The position numbers and the translations under genes were made by a program. Positions 27,477 to 37,089 of a stretch of 64,000 nucleotides of DNA are shown here, in pieces (positions within the stretch are counted from its first letter, which is position 1; each line of letters begins with the position of its first letter). The DNA comes from an uncultured Lachnospiraceae bacterium (GTDB lineage Bacteria > Bacillota > Clostridia > Lachnospirales > Lachnospiraceae), in assembly GCA_910585215.1 (NCBI GenBank), contig CAJUDQ010000001.1, positions 27,963 to 91,962 on the forward strand, read 5' to 3'. Below the pieces are notes generated by a model. That model did no database searches. It worked only from the letters and a program-made list of their open reading frames with translations, and was not told the DNA's origin.

Positions 27477-28835
27477 CTATGCAAACAAACTAATCACAAT
27501 CGCACATACCAGTCCTGTAATTCCTATAATTGTTTCCATGATTGTCCATGATTTTAAAGTTGTCTTTTCATCAATTTCCAACAGAGAATTTACAAGCCAG
27601 AATCCAGAATCATTTACATGGCTAAATGCAGTCGCCCCTCCATTAATTGCACAAACCATGGCAGCCAGATAAACTGGTGGCAACTCTGCAACTCCCGGCA
27701 TCGCAGCCATAATTCCTGCTGCCATTGTCATAGCTACTACTGCTGCACCAACAGATGCGCGAATTAAAGCAGCAATCAAAAAAGCTACGACGACAAGAGG
27801 AAGACCGCTTTTTTCAAGTGCAGGTCCAATGATATTTCCCATGCCGCAATCCTGCAATACCCATCGGATAATTCCTCCTCCTGTAATAACTAAAAGAATT
27901 TGTCCTGTTGGACGCAACGAACGGTCCAATATCTTTTTTAACTGTTCTCCATTATAGCCTTGTTTTTTTCCAAGAAAATACATCGCAAGCAATACTGCAA
28001 TAATTAACGCAACAAACGGTGTTCCAAGAAACTTTAAAATCGGACGGACAAAATCAATTCCCTGAATATACTCCGAAACTGTACTGCATAAAATCAGAAC
28101 CAGTGGAACAAAAATAATACACAACACTGTGGAAAACGCAGGAAGATTACTTTCCTCATTTTCCTGAACTTCCTGAATATTAGAAGGAAGTCCAGTACTG
28201 ATTCGATTGCCAATAAATTTCGACCACAAAATTCCGGCAAAAATCAAAGATAAAATTCCCACAGGCACACCTACCGCAATCATAACTCCCAAGTCAACAT
28301 TCAGCATATTCGCAACAAGCACAGAACCCGCAGATGGTGGAATAAAAGCAAACCCAGTTGCCAAACCTGCCAAAAGAGGAATCACATAATATAAGGTTGA
28401 TTTTTTTGTCTTTTTTGCAAGTCCAAATGCTAATGGAATTAATATTACAACACCTGCTTCAAAAAACACAGTTGTACCAACTACTAAACCTGTAATTCCC
28501 AAAGCGATGCCTGCCTTTTTCTCTCCAAATCTATTTACTAACGTCTGAGCAACACACTGCGCTCCTCCCGATACCTCTAAGATACCACCAAACAGAGAAC
28601 CCAGTCCAATCAATAACACGATTCCCTGCAGCGTTTCTCCCGCACCTTTTTCTACTGTATTGACCAAATCTGGAACCGGCATTCCGGCTCCAAGACCAAT
28701 AAACAAGGCAGAAATTAACAGGGACAGTACCGGATGAATCTTAAATTTTATAATTAATAACAATAATAATACAATACCCATTGCTGCTGCAATCAACAGC
28801 CTCGCTGGTTCTGCCGCAAATACCGGTTCTGTCAT
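27477..28835 (-). CDS. gntP: GntP-family gluconate/hexuronate-type permease
   Basis: 452 aa, about 12-13 hydrophobic segments. Family features: FKIHPVLSLLISAL near the N-terminus, GVVILIPLAFGLAKKT and PPSAGSVLVANML in the middle. The ATG lies 2 nt after the uxuB stop and its AGGAGGAAG ribosome site is inside the end of uxuB, so the two are coupled. Given the partner, the substrate is probably fructuronate, mannonate or gluconate. Confidence 0.9.
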   Translation of the reverse strand: MTEPVFAAEPARLLIAAAMGIVLLLLLIIKFKIHPVLSLLISALFIGLGAGMPVPDLVNTVEKGAGETLQGIVLLIGLGSLFGGILEVSGGAQCVAQTLVNRFGEKKAGIALGITGLVVGTTVFFEAGVVILIPLAFGLAKKTKKSTLYYVIPLLAGLATGFAFIPPSAGSVLVANMLNVDLGVMIAVGVPVGILSLIFAGILWSKFIGNRISTGLPSNIQEVQENEESNLPAFSTVLCIIFVPLVLILCSTVSEYIQGIDFVRPILKFLGTPFVALIIAVLLAMYFLGKKQGYNGEQLKKILDRSLRPTGQILLVITGGGIIRWVLQDCGMGNIIGPALEKSGLPLVVVAFLIAALIRASVGAAVVAMTMAAGIMAAMPGVAELPPVYLAAMVCAINGGATAFSHVNDSGFWLVNSLLEIDEKTTLKSWTIMETIIGITGLVCAIVISLFA

Positions 28836-28837
28836 TT

Positions 28838-30460
28838 TTATCTTCCTCCTACATATTTATGTATTGTCGCTTTTATAGCGCCGGGTCCAGCAATCATTTC
28901 ACAAAACATCGTTTCAATTTTTTCTCCCAAACCAGTCTGGTAAAGATTAATAAAAAATATGCGCTCATTAGAGAGAATTGGTTTAAGCTGGTCAGTAAAA
29001 GTTTCAGGCCGGCCCACCACGATATCCTTTAACTGTTCCTGAATTTCCTCATTCATAGGGTCGGGAGCCAGTTCATATCTTTTTCCTTCATCATCTATTG
29101 CCAGCATATACCGGAGCCATCCCGCAATTCCTAGAGGAATGGCTGTAAGACGTGAAGCATCTCCATATTTCGCTACATATGCTTTGATAGTCTCTCCAAA
29201 ACGGATACCTACCATTTGAGATACGTCTACGGCAAGACGAAGATTTGTATCTCCCAGATATTCATTTGGAAATCTGTCATTAAAAAGTTCATCTACAAAT
29301 TTCTGTGGAGAAAGGATTTTCGGATTCGGCACTACAGGAAGCCCTTCGTCATAGGCTACCATACGGGCCATTTTCATCATATCTGCATCTGTATTTAACA
29401 TATGAGCAAACAGCTCATATCCCAATGCCACTCCAAGAGGACCAGTAGCGGAATGTACCGGATTCAGACATACCGTTACTTTCATACGTTCAGACAGATT
29501 CACTGTTTCCCTGTCAGCCATATATACGCCAAAGCCTTTTTCCAGAGCAGGCCGGCCATTTGGGAAGTTATCTTCAATTACAAGATACTGAGGTTTTTCA
29601 GCATTGACAAAAGGAGCAATGTAGGTCCTTTTGTCCGTGATAATGGGCTGCATATCCTCCACTCCCAGATTTTCAAGGTCTTTAGCAATCTGCTCACTCG
29701 GACGAGGCGTAATTTTATCAATCATAGTCCATGGAAAAGCAACTATTTTTTCGTCACTTACATAGGCGACAAAGCCTTTCTCTACAAAACCAGATTTCTG
29801 CCATTCTTCTGTCATGGTCAGCACAGATTCCCGAAGTCTTTTACCATTCTGAGAACAATTATCCATAGATACTAACGCCAAAGGATATTTACCTGTCTTA
29901 TATCGTTCATAGAGCATAGCCGTCAGCACTGCCATAGCTCCAACAGCTTTGTCTGGCCCATTCTGAATGTCAGATTCTACAAAAGGAAACCATGTTCCGT
30001 CGGCTTTTTGCAAAGCATACCCTTTTTCAGTAATTGTAAAAGAAACCATCTGCAAAGACGGACTGGTAAAAATTTCTTTCAGCCGATTCCACTGTACCAG
30101 ATTTGATGACTGTGCTTTTATTGCCTCAGCCATAGAGCCTAATACCTTATATTCTCTGGTTCCGTCTCCATGTAGAATCACGCTCAATCCCAAATTGTTA
30201 TAGGGCTCATAAATTTTATCCGCCACATCATAATCAAACGTCTCAACGCAGGTAATACCTTTATCCATTGCACCTGTTTCCAAAAGACCGTCCGCAATAC
30301 CGCCAATAAAGATACGAAAAATATTGCCGATTCCAAAATGTACCCATTGCGGTTCCTTTTTTGCCTTTTGTGAAACTGCCTCCACATCATACCCCGGAAG
30401 TGTAATTCCTGCCTCTTTCCATAATTCCTGATTTTTAATTCCATTGATTGTCAGTTTCAT
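28838..30460 (-). CDS. uxuB: Fructuronate reductase / D-mannonate oxidoreductase (mannitol dehydrogenase family)
   Basis: 540 aa, usual length for UxuB. The N-terminal Rossmann region has VHFGIGNIFRIFIGGIAD; the C-terminal domain includes the LNPVHSATGPLGVALGYELF and KIL/KFVDELFNDRFPN stretches. It interconverts fructuronate and mannonate with NAD(H) in glucuronate breakdown. AGGAGG precedes ATG 30460. No uxuA or uxaC gene is in this window, so the pathway must be completed elsewhere. Confidence 0.88.
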   Translation of the reverse strand: MKLTINGIKNQELWKEAGITLPGYDVEAVSQKAKKEPQWVHFGIGNIFRIFIGGIADGLLETGAMDKGITCVETFDYDVADKIYEPYNNLGLSVILHGDGTREYKVLGSMAEAIKAQSSNLVQWNRLKEIFTSPSLQMVSFTITEKGYALQKADGTWFPFVESDIQNGPDKAVGAMAVLTAMLYERYKTGKYPLALVSMDNCSQNGKRLRESVLTMTEEWQKSGFVEKGFVAYVSDEKIVAFPWTMIDKITPRPSEQIAKDLENLGVEDMQPIITDKRTYIAPFVNAEKPQYLVIEDNFPNGRPALEKGFGVYMADRETVNLSERMKVTVCLNPVHSATGPLGVALGYELFAHMLNTDADMMKMARMVAYDEGLPVVPNPKILSPQKFVDELFNDRFPNEYLGDTNLRLAVDVSQMVGIRFGETIKAYVAKYGDASRLTAIPLGIAGWLRYMLAIDDEGKRYELAPDPMNEEIQEQLKDIVVGRPETFTDQLKPILSNERIFFINLYQTGLGEKIETMFCEMIAGPGAIKATIHKYVGGR

Positions 30461-30491
30461 ATTGTTACCTCCTGAATTACTTTTATTTTTT

Positions 30492-30526
30492 ACTTACGCT
30501 TATGTTTAAGTTGTAAGTCTATTATA
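30492..30526 (-). promoter_or_regulatory. uxuB-gntP promoter -10 box and dyad operator
   Basis: TATAAT on the minus strand at 30526-30521; a clear -35 is missing. Directly downstream lies a 27-bp imperfect dyad, 30492-30518, with outer arms ACTTAC and GTAAGT, where a repressor would block elongation. The divergent ROK protein is the obvious candidate. Confidence 0.55.
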
Positions 30527-30691
30527 TCTTTAAAATTGAAAAAAACAATTGACAAAGAGTACAAAATTATGATTTCTTTTTTGTTAATTTTTACTATATT
30601 TTTTTTTGAAATATTGCATTTTACTTTTTTCTATATTAAAATAAAGCCGAATCTTAACTAAATGAAAAAATATAACTTTCAGGAGAATATT

Positions 30692-31821
30692 ATGAATGAA
30701 AAGGGCTTGACCACAATGAACTTAAAAAAATTAAATAAAAAGTTTATCAATATATTTACAAGGAAAAAATAACCTCCAAACTTCAAATCGTTCAAGCTCT
30801 GCAAATGGGATTATCTACTGTCAGCCAAAACTTAAATTTATTGGAAGAAGAAGGCTTGATTGAACGAAATGGTTACTTTGATTCTACTGGCGGAAGAAAA
30901 GCTCATGCAATTCAAATTGTCTCAAACTTCAAAATTGCAATTGGTATCGGCATTTTAAAAAATATGTTTCATATAACCGCTATTGATTTATATGGAAATA
31001 CAATCTATAAAAATACAATTCCACTTTTATATTCCAACTCGTCCTCCTATTATGAACAAATTACTGGAAAAATCAAAGAATTTATTGAAGAAAATCAATA
31101 TAAAGAGGAACAAATACTTGGAATTTCCATTGCCACTCAGGGAATTACCTCCTCAGATAATGCGACCGTAACATACGGAGCTATTATGAATAATACTGAT
31201 ATGAGCCTAAAAAACTTTTCTCAATATCTTCCATACCCATGTCATTTAGAACATGATTCTAAATCTGCTGCCTGCTTGGAGTTATGGAATCATCAGGACC
31301 TCGACAGTGCTGTCATCTTTTTATTGAATAGAAATATGGGTGGCGCCATCATAACCAAACATCAAATCCATCAAGGAAGTTCCATGCACAGCGGTACTAT
31401 TGAACATATATGTATCAATCCTAATGGTCCGCTTTGCTATTGCGGAAACCGAGGCTGTTTAGAAACTTATTGTTCTGCCAACTCACTGGAACATTCTGCT
31501 GGATTGCCTATAAAAGAGTTTTTTCCTGTTTTGAGAGAAAAAAAATCTCCCCAATTTATACAAATTTGGGAAGAGTATTTAAACAATCTGGCATTTGCCA
31601 TGAGAAATCTGAATTTGGTAATTGATGCACCTATTATTATCAGCGGATATCTGGCACCATATTTTACAGAGGAAGATATTGATTATCTTCTGAAACGCAT
31701 AAATTCATCTTCCCCTTTTATATTGGAGAAAAACCACATATTGGTCGGTATACACGGACAATATACTCCTGCTATTGGTGCTGCTTTATTTTATGTGAAA
31801 CAATTTTTGCAATCTGTATAA
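30692..31821 (+). pseudogene. ROK-family repressor with N-terminal frameshift
   Basis: A good start (AGGAG 30681-30685, ATG 30692) opens a frame that begins MNEKGLTTMNLKKLNKK but stops at TAA 30770-30772. The rest of the gene continues one base out of phase from 30739 to 31821 and encodes the winged-helix completion (TSKLQIVQALQMGLSTVSQN), the sugar-kinase-like domain and the ROK zinc motif CYCGNRGCLE. One extra A in the run near 30737-30741 would restore the frame. It is either a disabled gene, a translated frameshift or a sequence error. Divergent from uxuB-gntP. Confidence 0.75.
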
Positions 31822-31843
31822 CCGCTTTCTCTCCGCATGAAAA

Positions 31844-31885
31844 TACCAGAAGAAACAAGATATATTTACCATGTTTCTTCTGGTA
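31844..31885. terminator. Hairpin terminator after ROK gene
   Basis: A perfect 14-bp stem (31844-31857 with 31872-31885) in the convergent interval between the ROK and Nudix genes; AT-rich flanks on both sides. Confidence 0.7.
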
Positions 31886-32036
31886 TATATTGGATAAATA
31901 TTTTTCATCTTCTATATACTTTTCAATAATGTTAACTGTATTTCTATCAAACTCTCTAGGCAGAAATACCAGTATGGCATTCCTGAATATCACTTCTGTT
32001 TTTCTACAATTTATGAAAATTCGACTTCTCATCTTT

Positions 32037-32528
32037 CTAAAATTCTGGCAGCTTGATAAAAACCACCTTTTCGCCATCTGCCGTTCCTGCATAAATGTCA
32101 TCTGTTTTACAGCCGATTTTTAAATAATGCTCTATCACAAATTTAGAAGTAAATGGCATTTCCAACACTTCCAATTCAGAATATTTAAACCATCTGCTTA
32201 TTCCCTCATTTGATACAAAATACTCGTCTACGCCTTCCTTCAACTCTGCAAAAAAGTAATAATTCTGTCTGATTTCCCCTTTTGTTCTCCGCAAGGTGAC
32301 ATATCGCAAGGACAGATTTTCAATTTCATTTATAGTTATCCCTAATTCCTCTTTTAATTCCCGCAATACACAGGCTCTTGCATCATTTAATTCAAAATCT
32401 TCAAAATGGCCTCCTGCCGAACCAACCCAGACATTATTTACCACTCTTCCGCCCTGTCTGAAAAGAAGAAGCATTTTATTTCCTTTTGATATATAGATAG
32501 ATGCCATATTTCTTAGTTTTCCATTCAT
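32037..32528 (-). CDS. Nudix hydrolase (8-oxo-dGTPase-like variant)
   Basis: 163 aa from ATG 32528, chosen because GAGG is 5 nt upstream and falls in the longer frame. The Nudix helix reads GGHFEDFELNDARACVLREL then KEELGI, with two extra residues compared with the strict G-x5-E-x7-RE pattern, a known variant. All acidic residues are kept. A NUDIX role in nucleotide clean-up is inferred. It is a lone gene. Confidence 0.85.
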   Translation of the reverse strand: MNGKLRNMASIYISKGNKMLLLFRQGGRVVNNVWVGSAGGHFEDFELNDARACVLRELKEELGITINEIENLSLRYVTLRRTKGEIRQNYYFFAELKEGVDEYFVSNEGISRWFKYSELEVLEMPFTSKFVIEHYLKIGCKTDDIYAGTADGEKVVFIKLPEF

Positions 32529-32621
32529 TATTACCTCGTCATTTTCCAAAGCTATTGTATTTATTTCTATCCCTTTTTTCTATTATTGTATCCAATAAAC
32601 ATTGTACGTAAAAAAATTCTT

Positions 32622-33830
32622 CTATCCTTCCACACTTGCCTTAAAATTGTAAACTGGCCGTATTACCTGAACAATCTCTGCCGTATCGCCAATATTTTCT
32701 GTAATATCCTCCATACTTTTGTACGCCATAGGCGATTCGTCAAGCGTTCCTCTTCCAACCGATGTAGAATAAATCCCCTTCATCTCTTCCTCATATTCCT
32801 CCACGGTAAACAATTCCTTTGCCTCTGAGCGCGACATAAGGCGTCCTGCTCCATGCGGGGCAGAATAATTCCAGTCTGGATTTCCCTTTCCAATGCAAAT
32901 AAGACTTCCGTCTCTCATATTAATAGGAATCAGTATCTTTTCTCCCTTTTCGGCAGATATGGCTCCCTTTCTCAAAATCATATGTTCCGTATCAAGATAA
33001 TTATGAACCGTTGTAAATCTCTCCACTGCATGAAGTTTCATTCCCGAAAGCAGTTCCTCTGCTATTGCCTTGCGGTTATACAACGCATATTCCTGAACAA
33101 TTTTCATATCATGTACATAATCTTCAAATAACCCGCCCTCTACATAGGCAAGGTCCTTTGGAACAGATGTTGTTTTTGTAGACAGCAGCTTTTTTACTTC
33201 GGATTCAATTTCCGACTGCCTGTTCTGAGATTTTAAGTGTTCCGTCAATTTCTGCACATCTTCATAGCTGCTTTTATTCAGCCGGTGATATCCGGCTTTT
33301 TGATAATAACTCGCTACCTCAAGCCCCAGATGCCTTGAACCGGAATGAATCACCAGATAAAAAGCGCCGCTTTCATCTCTATCCAGCTCAATAAAATGAT
33401 TTCCGCCTCCAAGCGTGCCAAGACTTTTTTCCGCCTTTAAAATATCGATATATTTCAAACACCGAAGCTCTGAAAGCCGCAGACGCTTTACATAGGAATG
33501 ATGTTTCTCCCTGATTGCAAATCCGGATGGAATCCTTTCATAAATCAGACGGTCAAACGCTTTTAAATCAATTTGCTGTTCCTGAAGCTTTACTGTTTCC
33601 ATACCACAGCCAATATCTGAACCTACCAGATTTGGAACAATTTTGTCTTTTATGGTCATAGTAGTTCCCACTGTACAGCCGCTTCCCGCGTGTACATCAG
33701 GCATCATTCTGATTGACAGTCCCTTTGTAAATTCCTGATTGCACAAAAGAATAATCTGCGCAATACAGTCATTGTCTATCTTATCTGTAAATACTTTTGC
33801 TTGATTATATTTTCCATTTAATTCCAACAT
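32622..33830 (-). CDS. rtcB: RtcB-family RNA ligase
   Basis: 402 aa. Conserved stations in order: MMPDVHAGSGCTVG, GSDIGCGM (metal-binding Cys), GTLGGGNHFIEL, HSGSRHLG, the HNYLDTEH histidines, RKGAISA and PHGAGRLMSRSEA (guanylated His region). Joins 2',3'-cyclic phosphate or 3'-phosphate RNA to 5'-OH ends with GTP and Mn. In bacteria it repairs RNA after stress. No archease or RtcR is adjacent. The ribosome site is weak. Confidence 0.94.
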   Translation of the reverse strand: MLELNGKYNQAKVFTDKIDNDCIAQIILLCNQEFTKGLSIRMMPDVHAGSGCTVGTTMTIKDKIVPNLVGSDIGCGMETVKLQEQQIDLKAFDRLIYERIPSGFAIREKHHSYVKRLRLSELRCLKYIDILKAEKSLGTLGGGNHFIELDRDESGAFYLVIHSGSRHLGLEVASYYQKAGYHRLNKSSYEDVQKLTEHLKSQNRQSEIESEVKKLLSTKTTSVPKDLAYVEGGLFEDYVHDMKIVQEYALYNRKAIAEELLSGMKLHAVERFTTVHNYLDTEHMILRKGAISAEKGEKILIPINMRDGSLICIGKGNPDWNYSAPHGAGRLMSRSEAKELFTVEEYEEEMKGIYSTSVGRGTLDESPMAYKSMEDITENIGDTAEIVQVIRPVYNFKASVEG

Positions 33831-34181
33831 TCTCTATACCATACGACAGGCCTTGTCAAATATTCTGATATATAAATATGTGATTAAGGTTGCCTCTTAT
33901 ATCCTTTCTATAATTTTCTATTTTTCAACTATATCAATTTTGGTCTTTTTATCTGCCTTTCTGAATTACACAATCGCCTCTACAATTTCTTTTCCAACTA
34001 TTTCTATATGCTTCATTTTTATTAACAATAAAGCGAAAATGGCGTTAGAGAACTATTTTTATATTCTGTATATTTTGATTCTTCCTTCACAATCCCTGTA
34101 ACGCTCTGTCCCCAATTCGTATTATCAGTATTCATTTATTGTTCCTCCTTCCGATTCCCAATACTAGTTCTTGTTTTTATC
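33831..34181. other. rtcB - methyltransferase intergenic region
   Basis: 351 bp; nothing recognisable apart from the 37-aa ORF at 34022-34135 and its ribosome site. A hydrophobic plus-strand frame here has no ribosome site. Confidence 0.5.
34022..34135 (-). CDS. Small ORF of 37 aa, possibly a gene remnant
   Basis: ATG 34135 has AAGGAGG 8 nt upstream, an excellent site. The 37-codon frame ends at TAA 34022. The downstream DNA still looks coding-like in another frame (a short MKHIEIVGKEIVEAIV stretch), so this may be the 5' end of a frameshifted, decayed gene. Confidence 0.4.
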   Translation of the reverse strand: MNTDNTNWGQSVTGIVKEESKYTEYKNSSLTPFSLYC

Positions 34182-34976
34182 TTACACTTTTGGTTTTAAT
34201 TCGATAAAAGATATATAATGCAGCACATCAAACTTTTCCGGAGCAATAGAATCCAACAATCTTTTATGCTCCTGCTCCCACTGTGCAATTTCCTCCTGCG
34301 ATAGAGAAGCTCCTACCCCTCTGCATGCTCTCATTCTTCCATGCCATGTTTCCTTTGTAAATGAAACATTTACATCATATTCTTCCTGATATACCAGTTC
34401 AAATGTTTCATATACACAATCCGGAATTATTATCGGACATCTGATTTGACCTGCACCTGTCCAGTGAGGATTGTATTTCAATACAAGCGCTTCACTTTGG
34501 CCTGCTATCTTATCCTCAAACGGAAGCCATGCCATATAAAGTAGCAGAAGCCTTCCATCTGGTTTTAACATACGGGCAAGTCTTGGCATAAGTTTTTTAT
34601 GGTCAAAATATAGAAAACACTGACATGCAGTAATCACATCAAACGTATTATCCGGAAACTCAAGCTCTTCTGCTGCCGCTGTCTGATATAAAATATTCAT
34701 ACCCGCTTCCCTTGAAAGTCTTTCTGCCTGCTCAATCTGATGTTCAGAAATATCAGTGCCAGTCCACTCTGCACCATAACAATACAGATTTCTTGGAAGC
34801 ACACCTGTTCCAGTACCTAAATCAAGCACCTTTTGTCCTTTTATACAAAGATTTCTTGATATGATTTTATCATAAAATTCTTTTGGATAAATATCGCGAT
34901 ATTGTGCATAATCTTTCGATACTCTTCCAAAATCAAATGCTTTTCCAGCATCAATATATTTTTTTTTCAATTCCAT
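34182..34976 (-). CDS. Class I SAM-dependent methyltransferase
   Basis: 264 aa. Motif I is VLDLGTGTGVLPRNLY (about residues 50-65), motif II EWTGTDIS and motif post-II VITACQCFLYFDH, all of the UbiE/Methyltransf_11 type. GAGGAAA precedes ATG 34976. Substrate unknown. It lies 43 nt after TlyA and may be cotranscribed with it. Confidence 0.85.
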   Translation of the reverse strand: MELKKKYIDAGKAFDFGRVSKDYAQYRDIYPKEFYDKIISRNLCIKGQKVLDLGTGTGVLPRNLYCYGAEWTGTDISEHQIEQAERLSREAGMNILYQTAAAEELEFPDNTFDVITACQCFLYFDHKKLMPRLARMLKPDGRLLLLYMAWLPFEDKIAGQSEALVLKYNPHWTGAGQIRCPIIIPDCVYETFELVYQEEYDVNVSFTKETWHGRMRACRGVGASLSQEEIAQWEQEHKRLLDSIAPEKFDVLHYISFIELKPKV

Positions 34977-35019
34977 AAATTTTTCCTCATATTTATATAT
35001 TTTTTACGATTTATAATAT

Positions 35020-35883
35020 CTATTTATTTCTTCTTTTATTTTTCAAACTTTCAAAAGCCTTCTCAACAACATGATCTATTTCCATAAAAGAAATCATATC
35101 CGATTCTTTCTGTTCAAAATGAGAAATATACTCAATATTTCCGTCTCCTCCACAGACAGGCGAATAGGTGAGTTCCTTTAAAAAGAAGGAATCTTTTCTC
35201 ATTTCCTGTATGACATGATTTAATATATCCCGATGTACTTTTTTATCCAACACCACTCCCTTATAACGTCTGGCCATCTGAGCCCCGCACTCAAACTGAG
35301 GTTTAATCAGCAAAACAAGTTCAAAATCTCCCTGTGCGTTTTTCAGAGGCTTTATTACCGATAAAAGCGAGATAAACGATACATCACAGACTACATAATC
35401 TATTTCTTTCAATCGCTCCAAGGGAAATTCTCTGATATCTGTCTCTTCGTGAAGCTCCACTCTTATATCTTCTGCCAGCAAAGGATGCATAACCTTTTTC
35501 CCGACATCAATCGCAATTACAGATGCTGCTCCATGCTGAAGAGCACAGTCTGTAAAGCCTCCTGTGGAAGAACCGATATCCAGCACTTTTTTGCCTGAAA
35601 AATCCAGAGAAAACTCCTCAATCGCCTTTTCCAGCTTGAAACCTCCTCTTGACACATATTTCAGATAATCATAACTGCTGATTTCTATACAATCCTGTTC
35701 TGATACCATCTGTGAAGCTTTTATAACTACTTTTCCGTTACATATCACGCTTCCCAGTCGAATCAGAGCCTGGGCCTTTGAACGGCTCTCGATATTTTTA
35801 TGCTGGGTAAGCCATAAATCAATACGTTGTACCATATGTTCATTATTTTGTTCACTGTTTGGTTCATTGTTTTGTTCATTCAT
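35020..35883 (-). CDS. tlyA: TlyA-type rRNA 2'-O-methyltransferase
   Basis: 287 aa. An N-terminal S4 RNA-binding domain (IDLWLTQHKNIESRSKAQAL, then VSRGGFKL) is followed by an FtsJ/RrmJ-like domain with VLDIGSSTGGFTDCAL, VIAIDVG and DYVVCDVSFISL, holding the K-D-K-E type catalytic set. The protein is expected to 2'-O-methylate 16S and 23S rRNA. The first ~16 residues (Asn/Glu/Gln repeats) come from a short tandem DNA repeat and are not in homologues, so translation may begin later at Met17. AAGGTGA precedes ATG 35883. Confidence 0.9.
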   Translation of the reverse strand: MNEQNNEPNSEQNNEHMVQRIDLWLTQHKNIESRSKAQALIRLGSVICNGKVVIKASQMVSEQDCIEISSYDYLKYVSRGGFKLEKAIEEFSLDFSGKKVLDIGSSTGGFTDCALQHGAASVIAIDVGKKVMHPLLAEDIRVELHEETDIREFPLERLKEIDYVVCDVSFISLLSVIKPLKNAQGDFELVLLIKPQFECGAQMARRYKGVVLDKKVHRDILNHVIQEMRKDSFFLKELTYSPVCGGDGNIEYISHFEQKESDMISFMEIDHVVEKAFESLKNKRRNK

Positions 35884-35943
35884 AATTCACCTTATATCTG
35901 ATTTTCCAATTTTATTCCTGCTTTTGATATTCTTAATCTTTTC

Positions 35944-36249
35944 TCACGTTTCCCACTCATAACTAAGTTTTCCATCATATCGACGCAAAAAATACGAATG
36001 TCTCCACACCTCTTCAAACTCTTGTTTTGAAATAGAAAAAATCTTAAACTCCCCCATTTCATCAATTTCCTTATTTGATGGATAGGGCTCATCTGATACA
36101 TATTCCTCGTCTTCTCCCAGTCTTTCCATATGCCTGTCAGAATACACATCTACTTCCCTCATAGAATAACGATCCTTATCAAGTTCTGCAAAAATCAGAA
36201 CTGGCGTTTGTTTATCTATATATTTCCAGTAATATTTGACATATTCCAT
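35944..36249 (-). CDS. DUF6881-like small protein
   Basis: 101 aa. The pattern MEYVKYYWKY...PVLIFAELDKDRY, followed by SDEPYPSNKEID and FKIFSISKQEFEEVW, resembles DUF6881, a single-domain family of unknown role often found with immunity-like genes; the name is from memory. AGGAG precedes the ATG. An overlapping 85-aa frame is a shadow. Confidence 0.65.
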   Translation of the reverse strand: MEYVKYYWKYIDKQTPVLIFAELDKDRYSMREVDVYSDRHMERLGEDEEYVSDEPYPSNKEIDEMGEFKIFSISKQEFEEVWRHSYFLRRYDGKLSYEWET

Positions 36250-36430
36250 ATCGATAATTCTCCTGTCTAACTTATATTTTCACTATCATATCATACCAAA
36301 TATTAGATGTAAAATATATTTTTCTGTAAAAATTGTATAATTATAATATTTTCCACTAGCCAATTCGTATAAAATAATATATACTATACAGGTAACAGCA
36401 GAAAACACATAATTGATATGAGGTAATAAC

Positions 36431-37024
36431 ATGAAATCTATATACATAGTATTAACAAAAACAGGAACAGCTCTGTCACGGGCAATCGGCTTTGTAACAT
36501 CTGAACCTTACACTCATGCCTCAATAAGTCTGGACAGCAGTCTTGAAGCTTTATATACATTTTCCAGATTACAGCCGGAGAAACCTCTTCCGGCAGGCTT
36601 TACCATAGAAAGTCCTTACAGCGGTTATATGGGGCTTCACCCTGACACTGCCTGCGAGGTATACGAACTGAAAGTAACAAAATCCGCTTATTATAAAATA
36701 AAACAGAAAATATCGAACATGAATAAAGAAGCATGGAAATACCGCTACAGTATTCTGGGCACAGTTTACTGCATGTTTCATATTAAGCACAAACGTCCGA
36801 ACTACTATTTCTGTTCACAGTTTATCGGAGAGCTGTTAAAGGAAAGCGGTGCCGTGACGCTGCCAAAACATGAATCTCTTATGCATCCTGTAGATTACCG
36901 TTCTATGCCGGAGTTTAAACTGATTTATCATGGAAATGTACATGGTCTTATCACCTATTACATTCATCAGATGAATCCGGAAAAAAATCCGATTCCACAG
37001 ATTCCGTTTCGAAAATTTGCATAA
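36431..37024 (+). CDS. Permuted papain-like (YiiX/NlpC-type) protein
   Basis: 197 aa. Pattern: IYIVLTKTGTALSRAIGFVT, EPYTHASISLD (catalytic-type His in T-H-A-S), then YYFCSQFIGELLKESG with Cys in FCSQF, the order expected of circularly permuted NlpC/P60 papain-like enzymes (YiiX family). The substrate could be lipid or peptide-linked; no signal peptide. GAGGT precedes the ATG. Lone gene with its own start region, before a 119-aa protein. Confidence 0.78.
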   Translation: MKSIYIVLTKTGTALSRAIGFVTSEPYTHASISLDSSLEALYTFSRLQPEKPLPAGFTIESPYSGYMGLHPDTACEVYELKVTKSAYYKIKQKISNMNKEAWKYRYSILGTVYCMFHIKHKRPNYYFCSQFIGELLKESGAVTLPKHESLMHPVDYRSMPEFKLIYHGNVHGLITYYIHQMNPEKNPIPQIPFRKFA

Positions 37025-37089
37025 CTATGTTTCCTGAGTTTGTATTATATGAAAATTCTTGATAAAATACTAAGGAAAAAGGATTTGAT

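Noticed and set aside
30692..30772. Programmed -1 frameshift in the ROK gene
   Set aside because: The A-run lacks a fitting X-XXY-YYZ slippery heptamer in frame and no stimulatory hairpin was found.
33853..34101. Hydrophobic 82-codon plus-strand frame
   Set aside because: Starts at TTG without a ribosome site; AT-rich sequence yields hydrophobic codons by chance.
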